A stretch of 64,000 bases of DNA from Erpobdella octoculata. Lineage: Eukaryota; Annelida; Clitellata; Hirudinida; Erpobdellidae. The position numbers and the translations under genes were made by a program. The stretch is from NCBI GenBank assembly GCA_963978895.1, contig OZ022245.1, positions 1,460,767 through 1,524,766 on the forward strand, given 5' to 3'. Below are positions 1 to 12,700 of this stretch, piece after piece. The notes beneath the pieces are model-generated. The model saw nothing but the letters and a program-made list of their open reading frames with translations, ran no database searches and was not told where the DNA came from. How positions within the stretch are numbered: the stretch's first letter is position 1; each line of letters begins with the position of its first letter.

Positions 1-3000
1 TCGCAGCGCGTCCGCCGGAAAGACGACGCAACACTTCCCCTGAAGGTGAGGAAAAATAAGTCTTTGAGAGGAGACGGAAGACGTTGCGAGTGTAAAAAAG
101 CGATAGTTGAAAACAGCTGTTCTGCTGATCCAGTGTTCGCAAATAAAAAAATCGATGCGTCGTATGCAAGTGGACATGTTGATGCATCATATGCAAATAA
201 AAATGTTGATGCATCGTATGCAAATAAACATGCTGATGCATCATATGCAAATAAAGATGTCGATATATCAGATGCCAAAAGACAATCCACCGGTCGTTTT
301 CTCGACAGAATGTTCACCAGAAGTCAAGCTCGATTTCGAGGTCGGCTCAGTTTGGTCAAATTTTGTGAGAGCAGTGACAAAGAAAAAGTAAAAAATGATT
401 GTGATTGTTTGTTAGGGTTAAAGGTTAACGATTATGCTGCTGCTGACGATACCAATGAGCTTGAAAAAAACTTACAAACTCATTCGAAAAAAGTTGGAAA
501 CCTTGAAAGATCTGCGAGACAAGAAAAGCATAAAAATGACGAGCATTCACACTGCCTTAGAAAGTTGACCAATCGGAACGGATTTTTTGAAGAGAGAGAC
601 AAATCATTGGTGGACTGTGATGGCAAGGGATTTTCCAGTCGTCCTACCACGGCTTGTTCATTCGACGTTTCCAAATCATTTGAAAGAGAGCCATGCAAAG
701 AATTAGGGACTCCTAAAGACAGCACCAAGGTTAATATTGTGTTCGTGTCTTTTCAATCTGTTCACTCGAGAAATTCTTTAACAATTTATTTGTAACATTT
801 TTTAAGATTAAGTCTAAATTATATACGTTTCCTAACAGTGTTAACATTCAAAACGGAAACAAATCTTATTCTCCATCTTCTCAGGCACTCCTGGGGAATA
901 TTCAAAAGCACACCGGCGTGCATCAGTGCCCAGAGTGTTCCAAGCAGTTCGAACGGAAAGGTCACCTGGCAAGCCACCTCAAAGTTCATTCGGGTCCAAA
1001 GCTGTCGTGCTGTTCCGCGTGCGACCGGAAATTTCTCGAACGCGACGAACTTCTCGTGCACGAAAAGATCCACAAGGGAAAGGAAACGAAAGAGGTACGA
1101 TCTGCTAAGTGCGCGTAAGTCCGTGCGATAAGTCGTTTCCGAGTTTTATATCACACGTCGGGCGTGATTTTCAGTTACGGGTTCTGTCGATAATAATTTA
1201 AATTTAACTTAAACGTAGGTATATATAATTAAATCTGTTGCATTAATTTAATTTTATTTTCAATTTACCGATTCAAATACGTTTTTATCTATTTTTTTTA
1301 TGTAAATTAAATTAAACAATTTTTTATTTGTTTATCATTTCGTTTTAATTGTTTGTTCACAGCCGGGACCTTCTTCACGCTTGAACGATGAGCAGCTGAC
1401 CTGTAAAATCTGCAGCAAGAAGTTCTTGAAAGAATATTACCTCCTCAAGCACCTCAGGCTGCACGAAGGCATCAGCGGCTACCAGTGCGACCGCTGCAGC
1501 AAGCAGTACCGGCAGAGGAGCTCCCTGGAGGTGCACCTGCGACGGCACACCGGGGAGCGCCCGTTCGCCTGCGACGTCTGCGCGAAGCGGTTCGCGCGTC
1601 GAGCGTACCTCAACCGGCACAGGGAGTCTCACGTAGACGATCGCGACCGGCCCCACGCTTGCCCCGGCTGTCCCAGGCGCTACTCCAGGCTGCCGTTGCT
1701 CTTCTTGCATTTGCGGAAAGCTCACGGCGGAGTCGGGATCGACGGATTGAATAGAGAACGAAAGGAGACGCAGGCCAGAGATCGGTTGAAAGCCCTCGAG
1801 CGAGACCCGCGTCCGTGGAACTGCCAGGAATGTTCTAAGCGATTTTCCCGTCGGAGTCTCCTGGCGATACACGGCCGCGTGCACAGCAAAGAGAGGCCTT
1901 TCGCTTGTCCCGTGTGCCAGAAGTCATTTACCCAAAAGGGCTCTTTGATGTCTCACTTGCGATTCGTCCACGACAAGGAGAAGCCGTGGGTTTGTCGACA
2001 CTGCTGTGTGAACTGCAGGAGTAAGAGACTTTTGGAAGAGCACATCAAGAGTGATCACCAGGACATAGAAGTAATCAAAACTGACAATAGTGCAATGGTT
2101 GATACTATTACTTCTAATACAGCTGTTACGGTTACCAATACAGCTGTAACTGCTTCCAATACAGCTGTTACTGCTTCAAATACGGCTGTTACTGCTTTCA
2201 ATACAGCTGTTACTGCTTCTATTACAGCTGTTACTGATTTTAATACAGCTGTTACTATTTTGAATGTACCAAACAAAACCCAAACAGCAGAAGTTGTCTC
2301 GCAAATGACCAGCACACAACCAAAGACATCTCTTTTTCCCGTACAACAAGTGTCAAATTTTGCCTCCTCATTGGAAGAAACTAATTCTAATCTTCTGACT
2401 CCATTACGTTTATCACCACTGCCAGCTATCATGACATCGATGTATCATGCGCAGTCACCAGTTTCGTCAAAACTCCGGCTACCATCTTTTACACGGCCAA
2501 CGATACTTCGGTCTGCCACTTCATTGAACAACCCCGAATTTCAGGAAGCGTCCAGCAATGATCTGACTCCCATGCAACCGATTGATCCAATAAAGGCTAC
2601 CGAATTTTGTCCCGCTGTGCCTTGCTTCAAAGAAACAACATCTCACGATCTGCTTTACCAGTCCGAAAATCAGACTTCCGAGTCATCTCCTACTTTCTGC
2701 CAAGAAAGCGAGAACGGTCTTCGACAGAATCCGGCCACAACAAGTAATCTCTTGTATTTTAACAACAGCAGTTGTTTGTATGCAAACAATGGGAATTACT
2801 TTTCGTTTGCTCCCAATTCCTCTGCTCTGCCACAACTTGACCATCCTGACGTCCGTTTACTTCTCGGTAGCACCTCCCGACAAATGTACGATCAGCAATT
2901 TTCTTCGAACATATTCCAGGTGCCTTCACAGACGAACGCGGCCGCCTCCTCCGCAAACCAGTCATTTCCTAATGATTCGATTCCGTCTCCACAACATCAA

Positions 3001-3072
3001 GACCTACATACGTCAATGCCATTTAGTAGCCACCTGTTTCCTCCACCTATAAGTAACAATTTTAGCCTTTAA
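1..3072 (+). CDS. C2H2 zinc-finger protein, 5'-partial, three exons visible
   Basis: Likely a nuclear DNA-binding regulator. Exons are <1..729, 885..1094 and 1363..3072. All junctions are phase 0 with GT/AG sites (AAG|GTTAAT, CTCAG|GCA, GAG|GTACGA, CACAG|CCG), and the reading frame is open from base 1, so the start lies upstream of the window. Exon 1 is low complexity and carries four copies of a 9-residue repeat (DASYANKNV-like, 27 bp, about 155-270). Exon 2 begins inside a degenerate finger tail (LLGNIQKHTG) and encodes two C2H2 fingers. Exon 3 encodes about seven more between roughly 1400 and 2060, some with TGERP-like linkers (HTGERPFAC, HSKERPFAC). The last finger is atypical. A 7-residue repeat NTAVTAS (21 bp, about eight copies, 2110-2260) follows, then a long Ser/Thr/Pro/Asn-rich tail. 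The family is certain; orthology is not assignable. A poly(A) signal lies at 3446. Confidence 0.85.
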
Positions 3073-3443
3073 AATATATCATGAATAGTGTGATCTTAGC
3101 ATGTGTTTTAGCTGTATTCTGCCTTGAAAGTTTGTGGTTTTTGATATTTGGTCTTTTGGCTCAATTAGAATTTTTCAACATCCACCCTCTGAACAATTTT
3201 CAAATTGCAAATAATCGTGAACTATCGTCGTCCACTGTAACCTGCTACATCTTAATTACTCTACATGTGCCTTGAAGAAGCTTCCTGTGATTTTGATAAA
3301 CGACATGCACTGTGAACATAAAATGGAAAAATTATCTCTAAGTATCAACGACATTTTTTTTTCATACACAAACAGCATTGCATTTCGCTCGCGTCGACTG
3401 CCAAAAATATCCGTTTAATTTGTCGGCATTCAGTCAGAGTATT

Positions 3444-6085
3444 CTAATAAAACAGATCATTTGGCATGGCAGGAAACTCTTTCGGCGTCAGGAAATTGTT
3501 GGCTTTAAAAATTTTCTCATCTGCACCTTCTTTCTTTTTCATCAATAATTCCAGTCTCTTTTCGTAGATCAGTTTCCTTCTTGAGGGGATCACGGCTTTT
3601 CGGGGCACCATCTCGTCTTGATCCAGGGCTTTCAAAGTCTCGGCCAGGCTCTCCGCCTGGATGAAGCAAAAACAGGGCGGGTTACGTGAATTCGAATACA
3701 CTGATAGCAGACTTATACATTTTCATTAAATTATTATTGTATGCAAACAATTTATCGACATGGCATTAAGAGAAAATTTAATGACAAATTTTTATAACTC
3801 AAATGAAATTCAAAAAAGTTAAGTACTTCCCACTTAAGAAGTTGGGGCAATTGTAAATCCGCGTTGTCAATGACTACTACATAATAACGTAGAAACTGAC
3901 GAAATCAATCAAACCTTTTCGATTCCCAACTCTTTCAACTCTTCTTCTATTTTGATAAGTTCTTGTTCTTTATACTTTTCGAACCTTTCCTTTTCTTCTT
4001 CCAGCTTCTTGATCAGCTCCTGACTCTTCTGCTTGACGAGAGAGATGGCCGCATCTCGTGCCACCTTCTTGCGGGTCGCCCGCTTCGAAAGTTCCTCGAA
4101 ACGTTGGTACTTGCTGGGAGGAGTGTACTTCAGCTGCAGCTTCTCCGTCAGCCAGTCGAACTTTTCCGAGTCGGCGATCAGGAGACGACCGAGGGCGTCG
4201 TTTCGGTGGGAGATTCTGGCACGGAGCATCGCGATGGAGCGGAAATCCTGCGACGTGCATCAAAACGACCAAAAGTCAAAAAGGCTGTAATTTATAATTA
4301 TACGCTTATCGTCTACTGCCAACAATCCGAATCTTGACAAAATTAAACCCCAAACTTTATTCTTTTCTAGAAGGTTAACTCCCTATACTGGGTCAAATAA
4401 CTGGGGGTGATCGTTTCTAGGACAAAAACACATTAATTAAATTCTTCAGGGTCAGATGAACAATAGTAGGCTAAAGCGAAAGCAGAACCAGTCATTAAAA
4501 CAATTAACCAATGAAATCGTGATAAACTTAAACATATAAACAAACTTATATATATATATGAAATAAACACAAACGACAAAACAATAAATGATTACAATTT
4601 GAGAAAAAAGTCAAAATAAATAACGGGAATTATGAAACTCACGTGTCGGAACCTCACGCAGTGCTTTATTTGGTTCCTAATATTAACCGTTGCCCTAGCA
4701 ACTGGAATATAAAAAAAGTAATAACGTGATCAGTTTAAAACTACAATAAAAATTCGACAAATAAAAAATACATTCGTCGTGAAAGTAAAAGCAGCAGTTC
4801 TACCGATGCGATTCTTCAAGATTCCGGGCAGAATCCTCTCGGACACCAGTGTGATTCAATATGCAGTGCACCAGATGTAATGATAACGAAACCGAGTATG
4901 ATCAATGTGGCGCTGTGTTCAACTGAACTTCAAGACCGCTGTTAACATGTAGGGAAAGATTCCACGAATGGAAAAGTTTTGAGCGTAGCGTGGAGGCCGG
5001 TTAGTTCGAGATGGATACTTGAAAAAAAGTATATCCGAAAAACTCACTTTCAACTTCAATGGATCTCACGTCGAGTGGATGATCTTGAATCTGTTTGATC
5101 ACCTCTCCCAGGATTTTTTCTTGATGAACCGACTGTCGATCAGGAGATAAATTTCGTTATAGTGACGATTAGGCAGATCCACAATTTATAGACGTGGCAT
5201 TAAAAGAAAACTACATTTAAATACTTTTTAAATAGCATTTGTTATCAACGGTGCTATGTCGATTGTCGTTTATTAAATTTTTATAAAATGGGATTATATT
5301 GTATAATCTGTTGGAATTGGTATAGTCCAAACACCAATACACAAGTGGCATTATAATTTTTTGTTATCGGGAATTGTATCACCAATACTTTTAACAGAGT
5401 GATTTTACATTAATTACATCTTCTAGATGTTGTTAACAATCCTGCATGCACTGTTGCATGATTATTCAAACGAATGCATTATGAAATTGATATTAAAAAT
5501 GTCATTGTATCGAATTGATAAAATAAACATCTCACATGCGTACTGAACTCGAGACTGAACAATTTCCTAGTGGCCTCATCAACACTGTAAAAAAGGAAAT
5601 CATTTTTTTTTTGTAAAAATTTGTTTAAATGCAAAATGAATTTGAAGAACTGAAAATTTGAAAAATTGTTTAATAATTATTACATGCATGTAAAAAATTG
5701 TTTTTCATAGTAAACTTCATCAAGGATGCAATAATTTTTTACTTTTTCAATTCCTCAACTTCTTCATATCCTGGTCTGAGTTCTGATTTGTCAATTTTCA
5801 TCACATGATCTTGAAGATCACCTGCATTTTTTAGAAAATAAATCAACTCGATTAAAAACCGAACAAGAATAAAAACTGCTGAATTCAATTTAACGATTAA
5901 ACTTAAAACCGTATAGCTTATTTTTCGTTGTAATATTGGATAATTGAGGAAAAAATTGATAATTTTTCAAAATTGCAAACCTGAATAATCAAAAGAAAGT
6001 GGTTTGGTGTACGGAGTTCTCGGTTTAACATTTCTCCAATACTTGTAGCGGACCTGAGTTGCTTGCCATGGTCGGTTCAGGAGAG
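3444..6085 (-). CDS. MRPS15: mitochondrial small-subunit ribosomal protein uS15m (MRPS15 / bonsai), first exon not found
   Basis: Structural protein of the mitochondrial ribosome small subunit. I assembled seven exons in transcription order: 6085-5981, 5821-5743, 5584-5536, 5132-5048, 4701-4643, 4247-3915, 3656-3444. Every junction has AG/GT sites and the reading phases close exactly. The protein has the metazoan MRPS15 N-terminal region (a K/R/Y-rich stretch, then ELRPGYEEVEELK and VDEATRKLFSLEF), followed by the S15 core: QIQDHPLDVRSIE, IARATVNIRNQIKH, ISHRNDALGRLL, FDWLTEKLQLKYTPP. The C-terminus is a Lys/Glu-rich coiled-coil extension ending in PNDLFY. The exon with the start codon and targeting peptide should lie 5' of 6085 and end with one base of a split codon. 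Two Met-led stretches upstream (near 6961 and 6600) look presequence-like but do not give a matching phase. The gene is convergent with the zinc-finger gene. Confidence 0.93.
3446..3451 (+). promoter_or_regulatory. poly(A) signal AATAAA of the zinc-finger gene
   Basis: AATAAA lies 374 bp after the zinc-finger stop codon and is the first canonical signal downstream on the plus strand. It overlaps the stop codon of the convergent MRPS15 gene (3444-3446), so the two 3' ends interlock. A minus-strand ATTAAA (bases 3414-3419) could serve MRPS15. Confidence 0.5.
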
Positions 6086-6111
6086 CTGAATTAAAAAAAG
6101 AATAGATATAT

Positions 6112-6195
6112 CCTCTATGTATTCATTGCATAAATATATCCTCTATGTATTCATTGCATAAATATATCCTCTATGTATTCATTGCATAGATATAT
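6112..6195 (+). repeat. 27-bp tandem repeat, three copies
   Basis: Three near-identical copies of an AT-rich unit containing CTCTATGTATTCATTGCAT sit just 5' of the second MRPS15 exon. A degenerate related copy occurs near 6270-6340. Confidence 0.85.
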
Positions 6196-7425
6196 ATTCT
6201 TCTTCACATTGCCTTCATAGTTAGTGGCTCTTTAGTTTTTTCCGAAACGTAGAGCCACTTTAAATAAACCTTTCGTATTTCATATTCTATGTATTCATAC
6301 TATGAACTTCATAGCATAGATATATCTTCTATGTGGTCATTTTTTTGTGCATTACAGAACACGTCTGCTAATCAGTTGATCTTTTCAACTCGTAAATTTT
6401 CATTTGATTTGCCACCAGCTATTATAAGTGGTGGCTGTCATCTGTGTCAAAAGGTGATGAAAGACATAGCCATTACTTTTTGTTCTTAAGATAGTCATTA
6501 TTAAAAAACAAAATTTCTCATTATTATTCGACTTTTCAATGTTTATTTTAGCAGCAAACGTAAACAATGGAATAATTCTATTAATCTTGGAAGCAGTCAT
6601 CAGCAGTAGCTCAGTAGTAATAATATCAAAGTTGAAAAACTAATATAACAGCTACAAGATAATCCTTATATACATAAGCTAACTTCTTAGTAAAATATCA
6701 TGTAATAAATTGAATGTAAGAAGTTTTAATCCCAACCAGTTTGTGACAATTTACTTTCGCACGTTTGACCGAGGTCGTTGCAAAAATGTATCGACTTTGA
6801 ATTAAATAATTTTAATGTTTTCGAAACAAATCTACAATAACTCATGATTTTATTGTGAAATGCCGTCTGCAGCAGAACTCGATCGCGATTAGTTAGTTAA
6901 AATTATAACTTAATCAAAATTAAAATAACCGAAGCATGCACGATCGCAGCCGTGTAAACATCTTTCTAAAACGATGGCCGTCGGAAAGCTGATTTATTTA
7001 TAATAATTATAATTTATTAAATAACCAATTTTTTAAATCATAACATTTATAATAACTTTTTTTAATAAAGTCCCAAAATTGTTTATCAATGATAAGTAGT
7101 TCCCAGAAGCAATAACGTTTTCATTAAGTATAAATTCAAGCAAAAAATAGATCCATCCACCACTCTGATACGAATAATCATACATAGATTTCTCATCACT
7201 ATGCATAAGTATATAGGTATACTAAGATAACTTGTATATTGAGTTATCGACGAATTGCTCCCTCGTCCTTGACACGCGACTTGGTGGCACATCTGGTCCT
7301 CGTCTCTGGAAAGCACTTCCACCATGTTATTTAATTTTTAATCTCGAAATATTTAAAACCATGCCTTTTTCAAAATAAGCTGTGGTACAAAAAGAAGTGC
7401 TATGAAAATTAACTAATGTCTATTA

Positions 7426-7600
7426 TTTATCATCATCGTTATCGCCATCGCAATCGTCATCGTCATCATTACCACCACCACAACCACTATCACCACCACC
7501 ACCACTACCATCATCATTATCATTATCATCATCGTTTTCACCAACACCACCACCGCCAACACCACCAAGGCCAACACCACCAATAACAACAACAACAAAT
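7426..7600 (+). repeat. imperfect trinucleotide tract (ATC/ACC/AAC)
   Basis: Compound microsatellite built from ATC, CAC and AAC units with interruptions. The Val/Ile-rich and His-rich translations on either strand are artefacts of the repeat. Confidence 0.85.
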
Positions 7601-8540
7601 TACTCATCTTATAATGTGTTATAGTATAGAATTTTACTTGCGCTGAGGAAGTACCTATATACGAAAGTGTTCAAATAGGCAAGTAGGGTAAAAATAGACT
7701 TTATATCATTTCTTTCTATCACAGTATACCTAACTATTTTTATATATCTGATAACTGTAATTTTAGTACCGCGCATTTCAGGAAGTTTATTTACATTAAA
7801 GTAGACTAGCTGAATAGATAAAAACAAACTCAACCATCCGTGGCCAACTGCGTCTAACTTACAGACCTATAATGGGTCTCGTGCTAAGTTTTGTTCGGAT
7901 GGAGTACAGCTATAAAGATGACTTTTTTTAAATGCCTTATAGCATAGGTCTTGCTTGCTTTTTTGTTGAAAAAACTTATAAATAAAAATTAACTAACTTG
8001 CCGTTACTCAATCTAGCTAAAACTCGAGATAACAAAGCATTCTATTGAATTTTGTATTTTTTAAATTTAATTTATAAAAGCTGTTTTATCTAAGTTTAAA
8101 AAATCCATTATATATATAAAAGACTTGAAGTTTTTTCGACTCTAAAATGTTCTATATATCTAGACACTTCTAAAGTTAGACAAGTATGACATAAAAAATT
8201 AGAATGAAAACGAGTAATGCAGCACTGATGCCATTCGAAAAGATGTGAAACATGATGTAATAAATATTACAATAAAATATATTAATTGTAATGTAATGTA
8301 ATATATTGTACTGTAATCTATAATGTAATACAAATGTATATAAAGTCTAATTATAGCGGACGCCATCAGAAAAAAACCACGTAAATGGTGACTCAAGCAA
8401 CAGTTTGATTAAAATTTAAATTCTCGTAAATTAAATAATAGATTACCCGTAATTACATTTATTAACTTAAAAAATAGATTTCTTAGTAACCTTAGTAACA
8501 TAAGTAGAGAGAAAGTAGTACCTAATATGACTAAAAGTGT

Positions 8541-8660
8541 GTTCTGTGTGGTTAACGTGTTGGACTAGCTGGACAAAGATGAAAATCAGAACTGTCATTA
8601 AGGAAGCTGCCACAGTGATGGGCAGAAACTTTTATGACCTTGTAGACAAGTTTATTTTTT
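8541..8660 (+). repeat. dispersed repeat, copy 1 (second copy at 18331-18440)
   Basis: Both stretches share the order GTGTTCTGTGTGGT, then AATCAGAACT, then GGCAGAAACTTTTATGAC, with moderate divergence between copies. The family is unidentified. No reverse-transcriptase coding is visible next to either copy. Confidence 0.6.
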
Positions 8661-8810
8661 GCCAGTATTTATGTATTTATTTCATTTTAGTTATTTAGTT
8701 TAATAATTAAAAAAAAAATTTTTTCTTATAAATAAATACAGAAATTTTTTTGCAATAATCTCGCTGTTTTTTAATATTAACAACTAACAACCTAAATCTT
8801 CAAAGAAGAG

Positions 8811-8925
8811 AAAATGATCACACAATTACAAATGATCACACAACTCCAAATGATCACACAACTTCAACTGATCACACAACCCCAAATGATCACACAACCC
8901 CAAATGATCACACAAAACTCATTTT
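8811..8925 (+). repeat. 21-bp tandem repeat containing ATGATCACACAA
   Basis: About six copies of a unit reading AAATGATCACACAACYYCA, each holding the palindrome TGATCA. It is non-coding. The array ends abruptly in AT-rich DNA. Confidence 0.85.
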
Positions 8926-9715
8926 CTGCTAAATAAAAATTTTATTCTGAACGTTTAAAGTAATAAGTTGTTAGTGAAATCTAAAAAGAACCAAAATAAT
9001 ATGCATTATACATATTTCTTCGTCGTCATCATCACTATTCTCCTCTGACATGAGGTTGTTAAAAACTCAGTCGTAGAAATACAAGTATTACGCTCAAATA
9101 TATCATTTGAATTCTTTGAATAAAATATAAAAAAATTAGTAAAATAAAAGTCTACGATTTGTAACAGATCAGTAAAAGTTAGAACATAGACGTAATAGTT
9201 CTTTCTGTAAGATGTCGAGTCGATAGAACATATAAATATAAATTATATAATTATGTTGTAACAACGACTTGGTACAAATATATCTATTAATAAGCTTATT
9301 GTATTCTTCTGCAGTTTGTTCAAAGATTAGTAAAACATTTGATTGTTAGTTAGATGAGTATTCAAACATTTAATTAAAGGTATTAGTTATATTTTGGAGT
9401 AAAATTTATCTTGTGATATGACCATTATGAATAAGTTAATCAATTTTTTTAAAACAAACGTACAAAAAATAAATAAAAATTTCCAATGCTGAAAACTTTC
9501 AATTTATCCTAAAAACGCCATAAATATTATTAATTACGTTTACAGTAAACTGTATTTATACGACATTTTAAAACAAGTTATTTGTATCTAAACAACAAAG
9601 TTAATAAGTTTGAGTTAAATAACCAATAACCATCTCTAAAATGTAAGTCTTTATCTCAATTTCAATACATTTACCCTTGAAAAGTGCAGTATAACTTATA
9701 TCGGTTAGTATTGAG

Positions 9716-12700
9716 TTATCCCAACTCGGCATAAACATGCTCTCCAGAATCTCTCTTTATTTCTACTTTTGGATCTTTTTCTTCAACGTCGTCTCCACTT
9801 TTCAAACTCTCCTTGCGAAGAATTTTGCATTCTTTCGCTCCAGGCTCTTCCGAGTACACATTATCCATACTTCTGACCGACTTGTTACCGTTGGTCTCAC
9901 TCGTTTTGACAGTGAAACTATCATCACCATCATCGTCATCATCACCTTTTCCGAGTTTGCCGGCTTTCAATTCCTCATAATCGTTGCTTGAACTGACGCA
10001 GACTTCTTCTATTTTGATCATTTTCTGATCGCTCAGCTGATCAGTATCGACAACCACGACTATCTCATCCAGGTCTTTCTTTTTCTCTTCCTTCTTTCCC
10101 GCCTCTGCCAGAAGACATCCCGGACATAGACAGCAACAGAGAAGAATTCCAATAATCAAGAGCAGTAGCAGCAACAAGCCTAAGACGGCCAATCCGATGA
10201 TCAGACTGAGAGGAGACGAGTAGCCAGCCAGAAGAGATGTTGGTGATGTGCGCGTTGTCGTCACTGAACCTGGCCATGACACAGCTGGAGCGGCTGGCGG
10301 AAAAGAAAACAGAAAATGAAATGGAGCCGACGGGGTCACTATAAGAATTAAAATAAATATTTATTTTTTTTATAATATTATAAACTAGCAGTGCCCGTAG
10401 CGGCTTCGCTCGCATGAAATTAGAGAGTTTGAACCGTGCATCCATAGTAGAGATCAATTTTTTAGGTCTCGGCTCGGCCCGTCGACAACTTAGCCCAGCC
10501 CGTTTTAAAAACATAAACTCCTGGCCCGGAACAGCCCGTTTGAATTAGGCCCAGCCCATTCTTACAGGCCTAGAAGTTCTATATACTTGATGAAAAACTT
10601 CGGCCCGTCCCACCTTGACTTCAGGTTTGGCCCGGCCCAACTGAAGACCCTAAAATCACTAAAATATCTATATACTTGGTGAAAAACCTCGGCCCGTCCC
10701 ACTTTGATTTAAGGTTTGGGCTGGCCCGTGTGAAGACTCTAAAACAACGGCTTGGCCCAACCGGTGATAAACTGGACTTAGCTACTTTTAACCGGCACAA
10801 AACTTCAAAATACTAATTTTTACATTTGTAGCCCTTACAGTTTTTGAGTAGCAGTTATTTTGAAATCAAATAAACCTTATTTCCACCCCACATTTGAGGT
10901 CCTGGAAACCAAATTTTTAAAAATTGTTGAAACACTTATATCATTATTTTTTGAGTAAATACTAAATACTAATTTTGACATCTGTAGCATTCACAGTTTT
11001 TGAGTAGCAGTTACTTTAAAAACCAAAGAAACCTTTTTCCACCCCACATTTGAGATCATGAAAACCAAAATTTCATATATCCTTATTTTTAGAGTAGAAA
11101 CTAAATACTAATTTTTACTTTTGTAGCATTTAAAGTTTTTGAGTAGCAGTTACTTTAAACACCAAGTAACCCAATTTTCCACCCCACATTTGAGGTCCTG
11201 AAAACCAAATTTTCAAAAAATAGTGAAACACGTATATCATTATTTTTAGAGTAGAAACTAAATACTAATTTTTACTTTTGTAGCATTTACAGTTTTTGAG
11301 TATCAATTACTTTAAAAACCAAGTAATCCTATTGTCCAGCCCAAATTTAAGGTCCTGGAAACCAAATTTATAAAAAAATGGTGAAACACGTATATCTTTA
11401 TTTTAGAATAGAAACTAAATACTAATTTTTAAATCTGTGGTATTACAGTTTTTGAGTAGCAGTTACTTTAAAAAACAAATAACCCTATTTTCCACCCCAC
11501 ATTTAAAGTCCTGGAAATCAAATTTTCAAAAAATGCTAAAACACGTATTTCATTATTTTTGGAGTAGAAACTAAATACTAATTTTTACTCCTGTAGCATT
11601 AACAGTTTTTGAGTAGAAGCTACTTTAAAAACCAAATAACCCAATTTTCCAACCCACATTTGAGGTCCGGGAAACCGAATTTTCAAAAAATGGTAAAACA
11701 CGTATCTTTTTATTTTTCAAAACGAATCTATATACCAAATTTCAAAATCTCCTCATTTTTGGTTTTCGAGATATACATTGTTTTAGAAAAATGTTTGTTT
11801 TCCAGTTTTTTCTCCTCAGGAGCAAAATTTTCAAAAATCCTTTCTTAGCGGATGTTTACGCTATAAAAGTAATATAAGTTCCAAATTTCACGTTCCTAGG
11901 ATGAGGCGTTTGAGCTCGGCGTTGATTATCAGTCAGTCATCTGTCAGTCAGTCAGTCAGTCAGTCAGTCAGTCAGTCAGTCAGTCAGTCAGTCAGGACAT
12001 GTTCTTTTATATATATAGATATATTTAACTATATTTTTGGATTATTTTTTTGTCATAAGTTATTTATTCTGGTTTGCGATGAATGTTTATTTTGTCACCG
12101 GGTTAATGAGGAGCAAAGCTTAGAAGACTTGGTATGATTATGTGCTAATAAGAAGTTTCATTGTTCTGTCATACGATTTCACTTAAAAAATTAAGGTTTA
12201 AATTTAATTTTTTTAAGTATTGGCTACCTCTTGCTGAATGAATAACTGTCTGGAACACTCTGCTAGAGCCCGAAGATAAGTTCATTAAAAGAAAAGTAAA
12301 ACTTGATTCGACAACTTTTATTTTTAAATATTTTTAATAACGTTTAAATTTTTTATAGTAATTTTAAGATGGTTAGAATAGAAGTAAACTCTACTCACCG
12401 CAGGGACGTAAATTGGGGGGGGCAGGGGGGGGCATTTGCCCCCCCCTGATTTTCAAAATTTGATTTTTTTTACCTAGAGTTTACTATATATTTATTTAAT
12501 TTTAACTTTACTTAACCTAGTGATGATGCAATGAGTATTGGAATCCTTCTGGCGTGTATAAACAATTCGCCCCCCTTGATTTCCAAAATTAAAATTTTTT
12601 TTTCACTTAGAGTTTAGTGAGTTTACTATATAATATGTTAATTTTAACTTTACTTAACCTCGTGATGATTCAATGCGTATTGGAGACAATTCTATATCTT

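Larger units (their letters stand above)
6200..9700. other. intergenic AT-rich region without a supported gene
   Basis: No ORF here has coding character. It should contain the promoter and first exon of MRPS15, which I could not fix. It also holds a CAT/CAC/CAA trinucleotide tract (7426-7600), a stretch at 8541-8660 related to 18331-18440, and a 21-bp repeat at 8811-8925. Confidence 0.6.

Noticed and set aside
6400..6961. Candidate first exons of MRPS15 (presequence-like Met stretches near 6961 and 6600)
   Set aside because: Neither offers a donor leaving the one base needed to match the phase of the exon at 6085.
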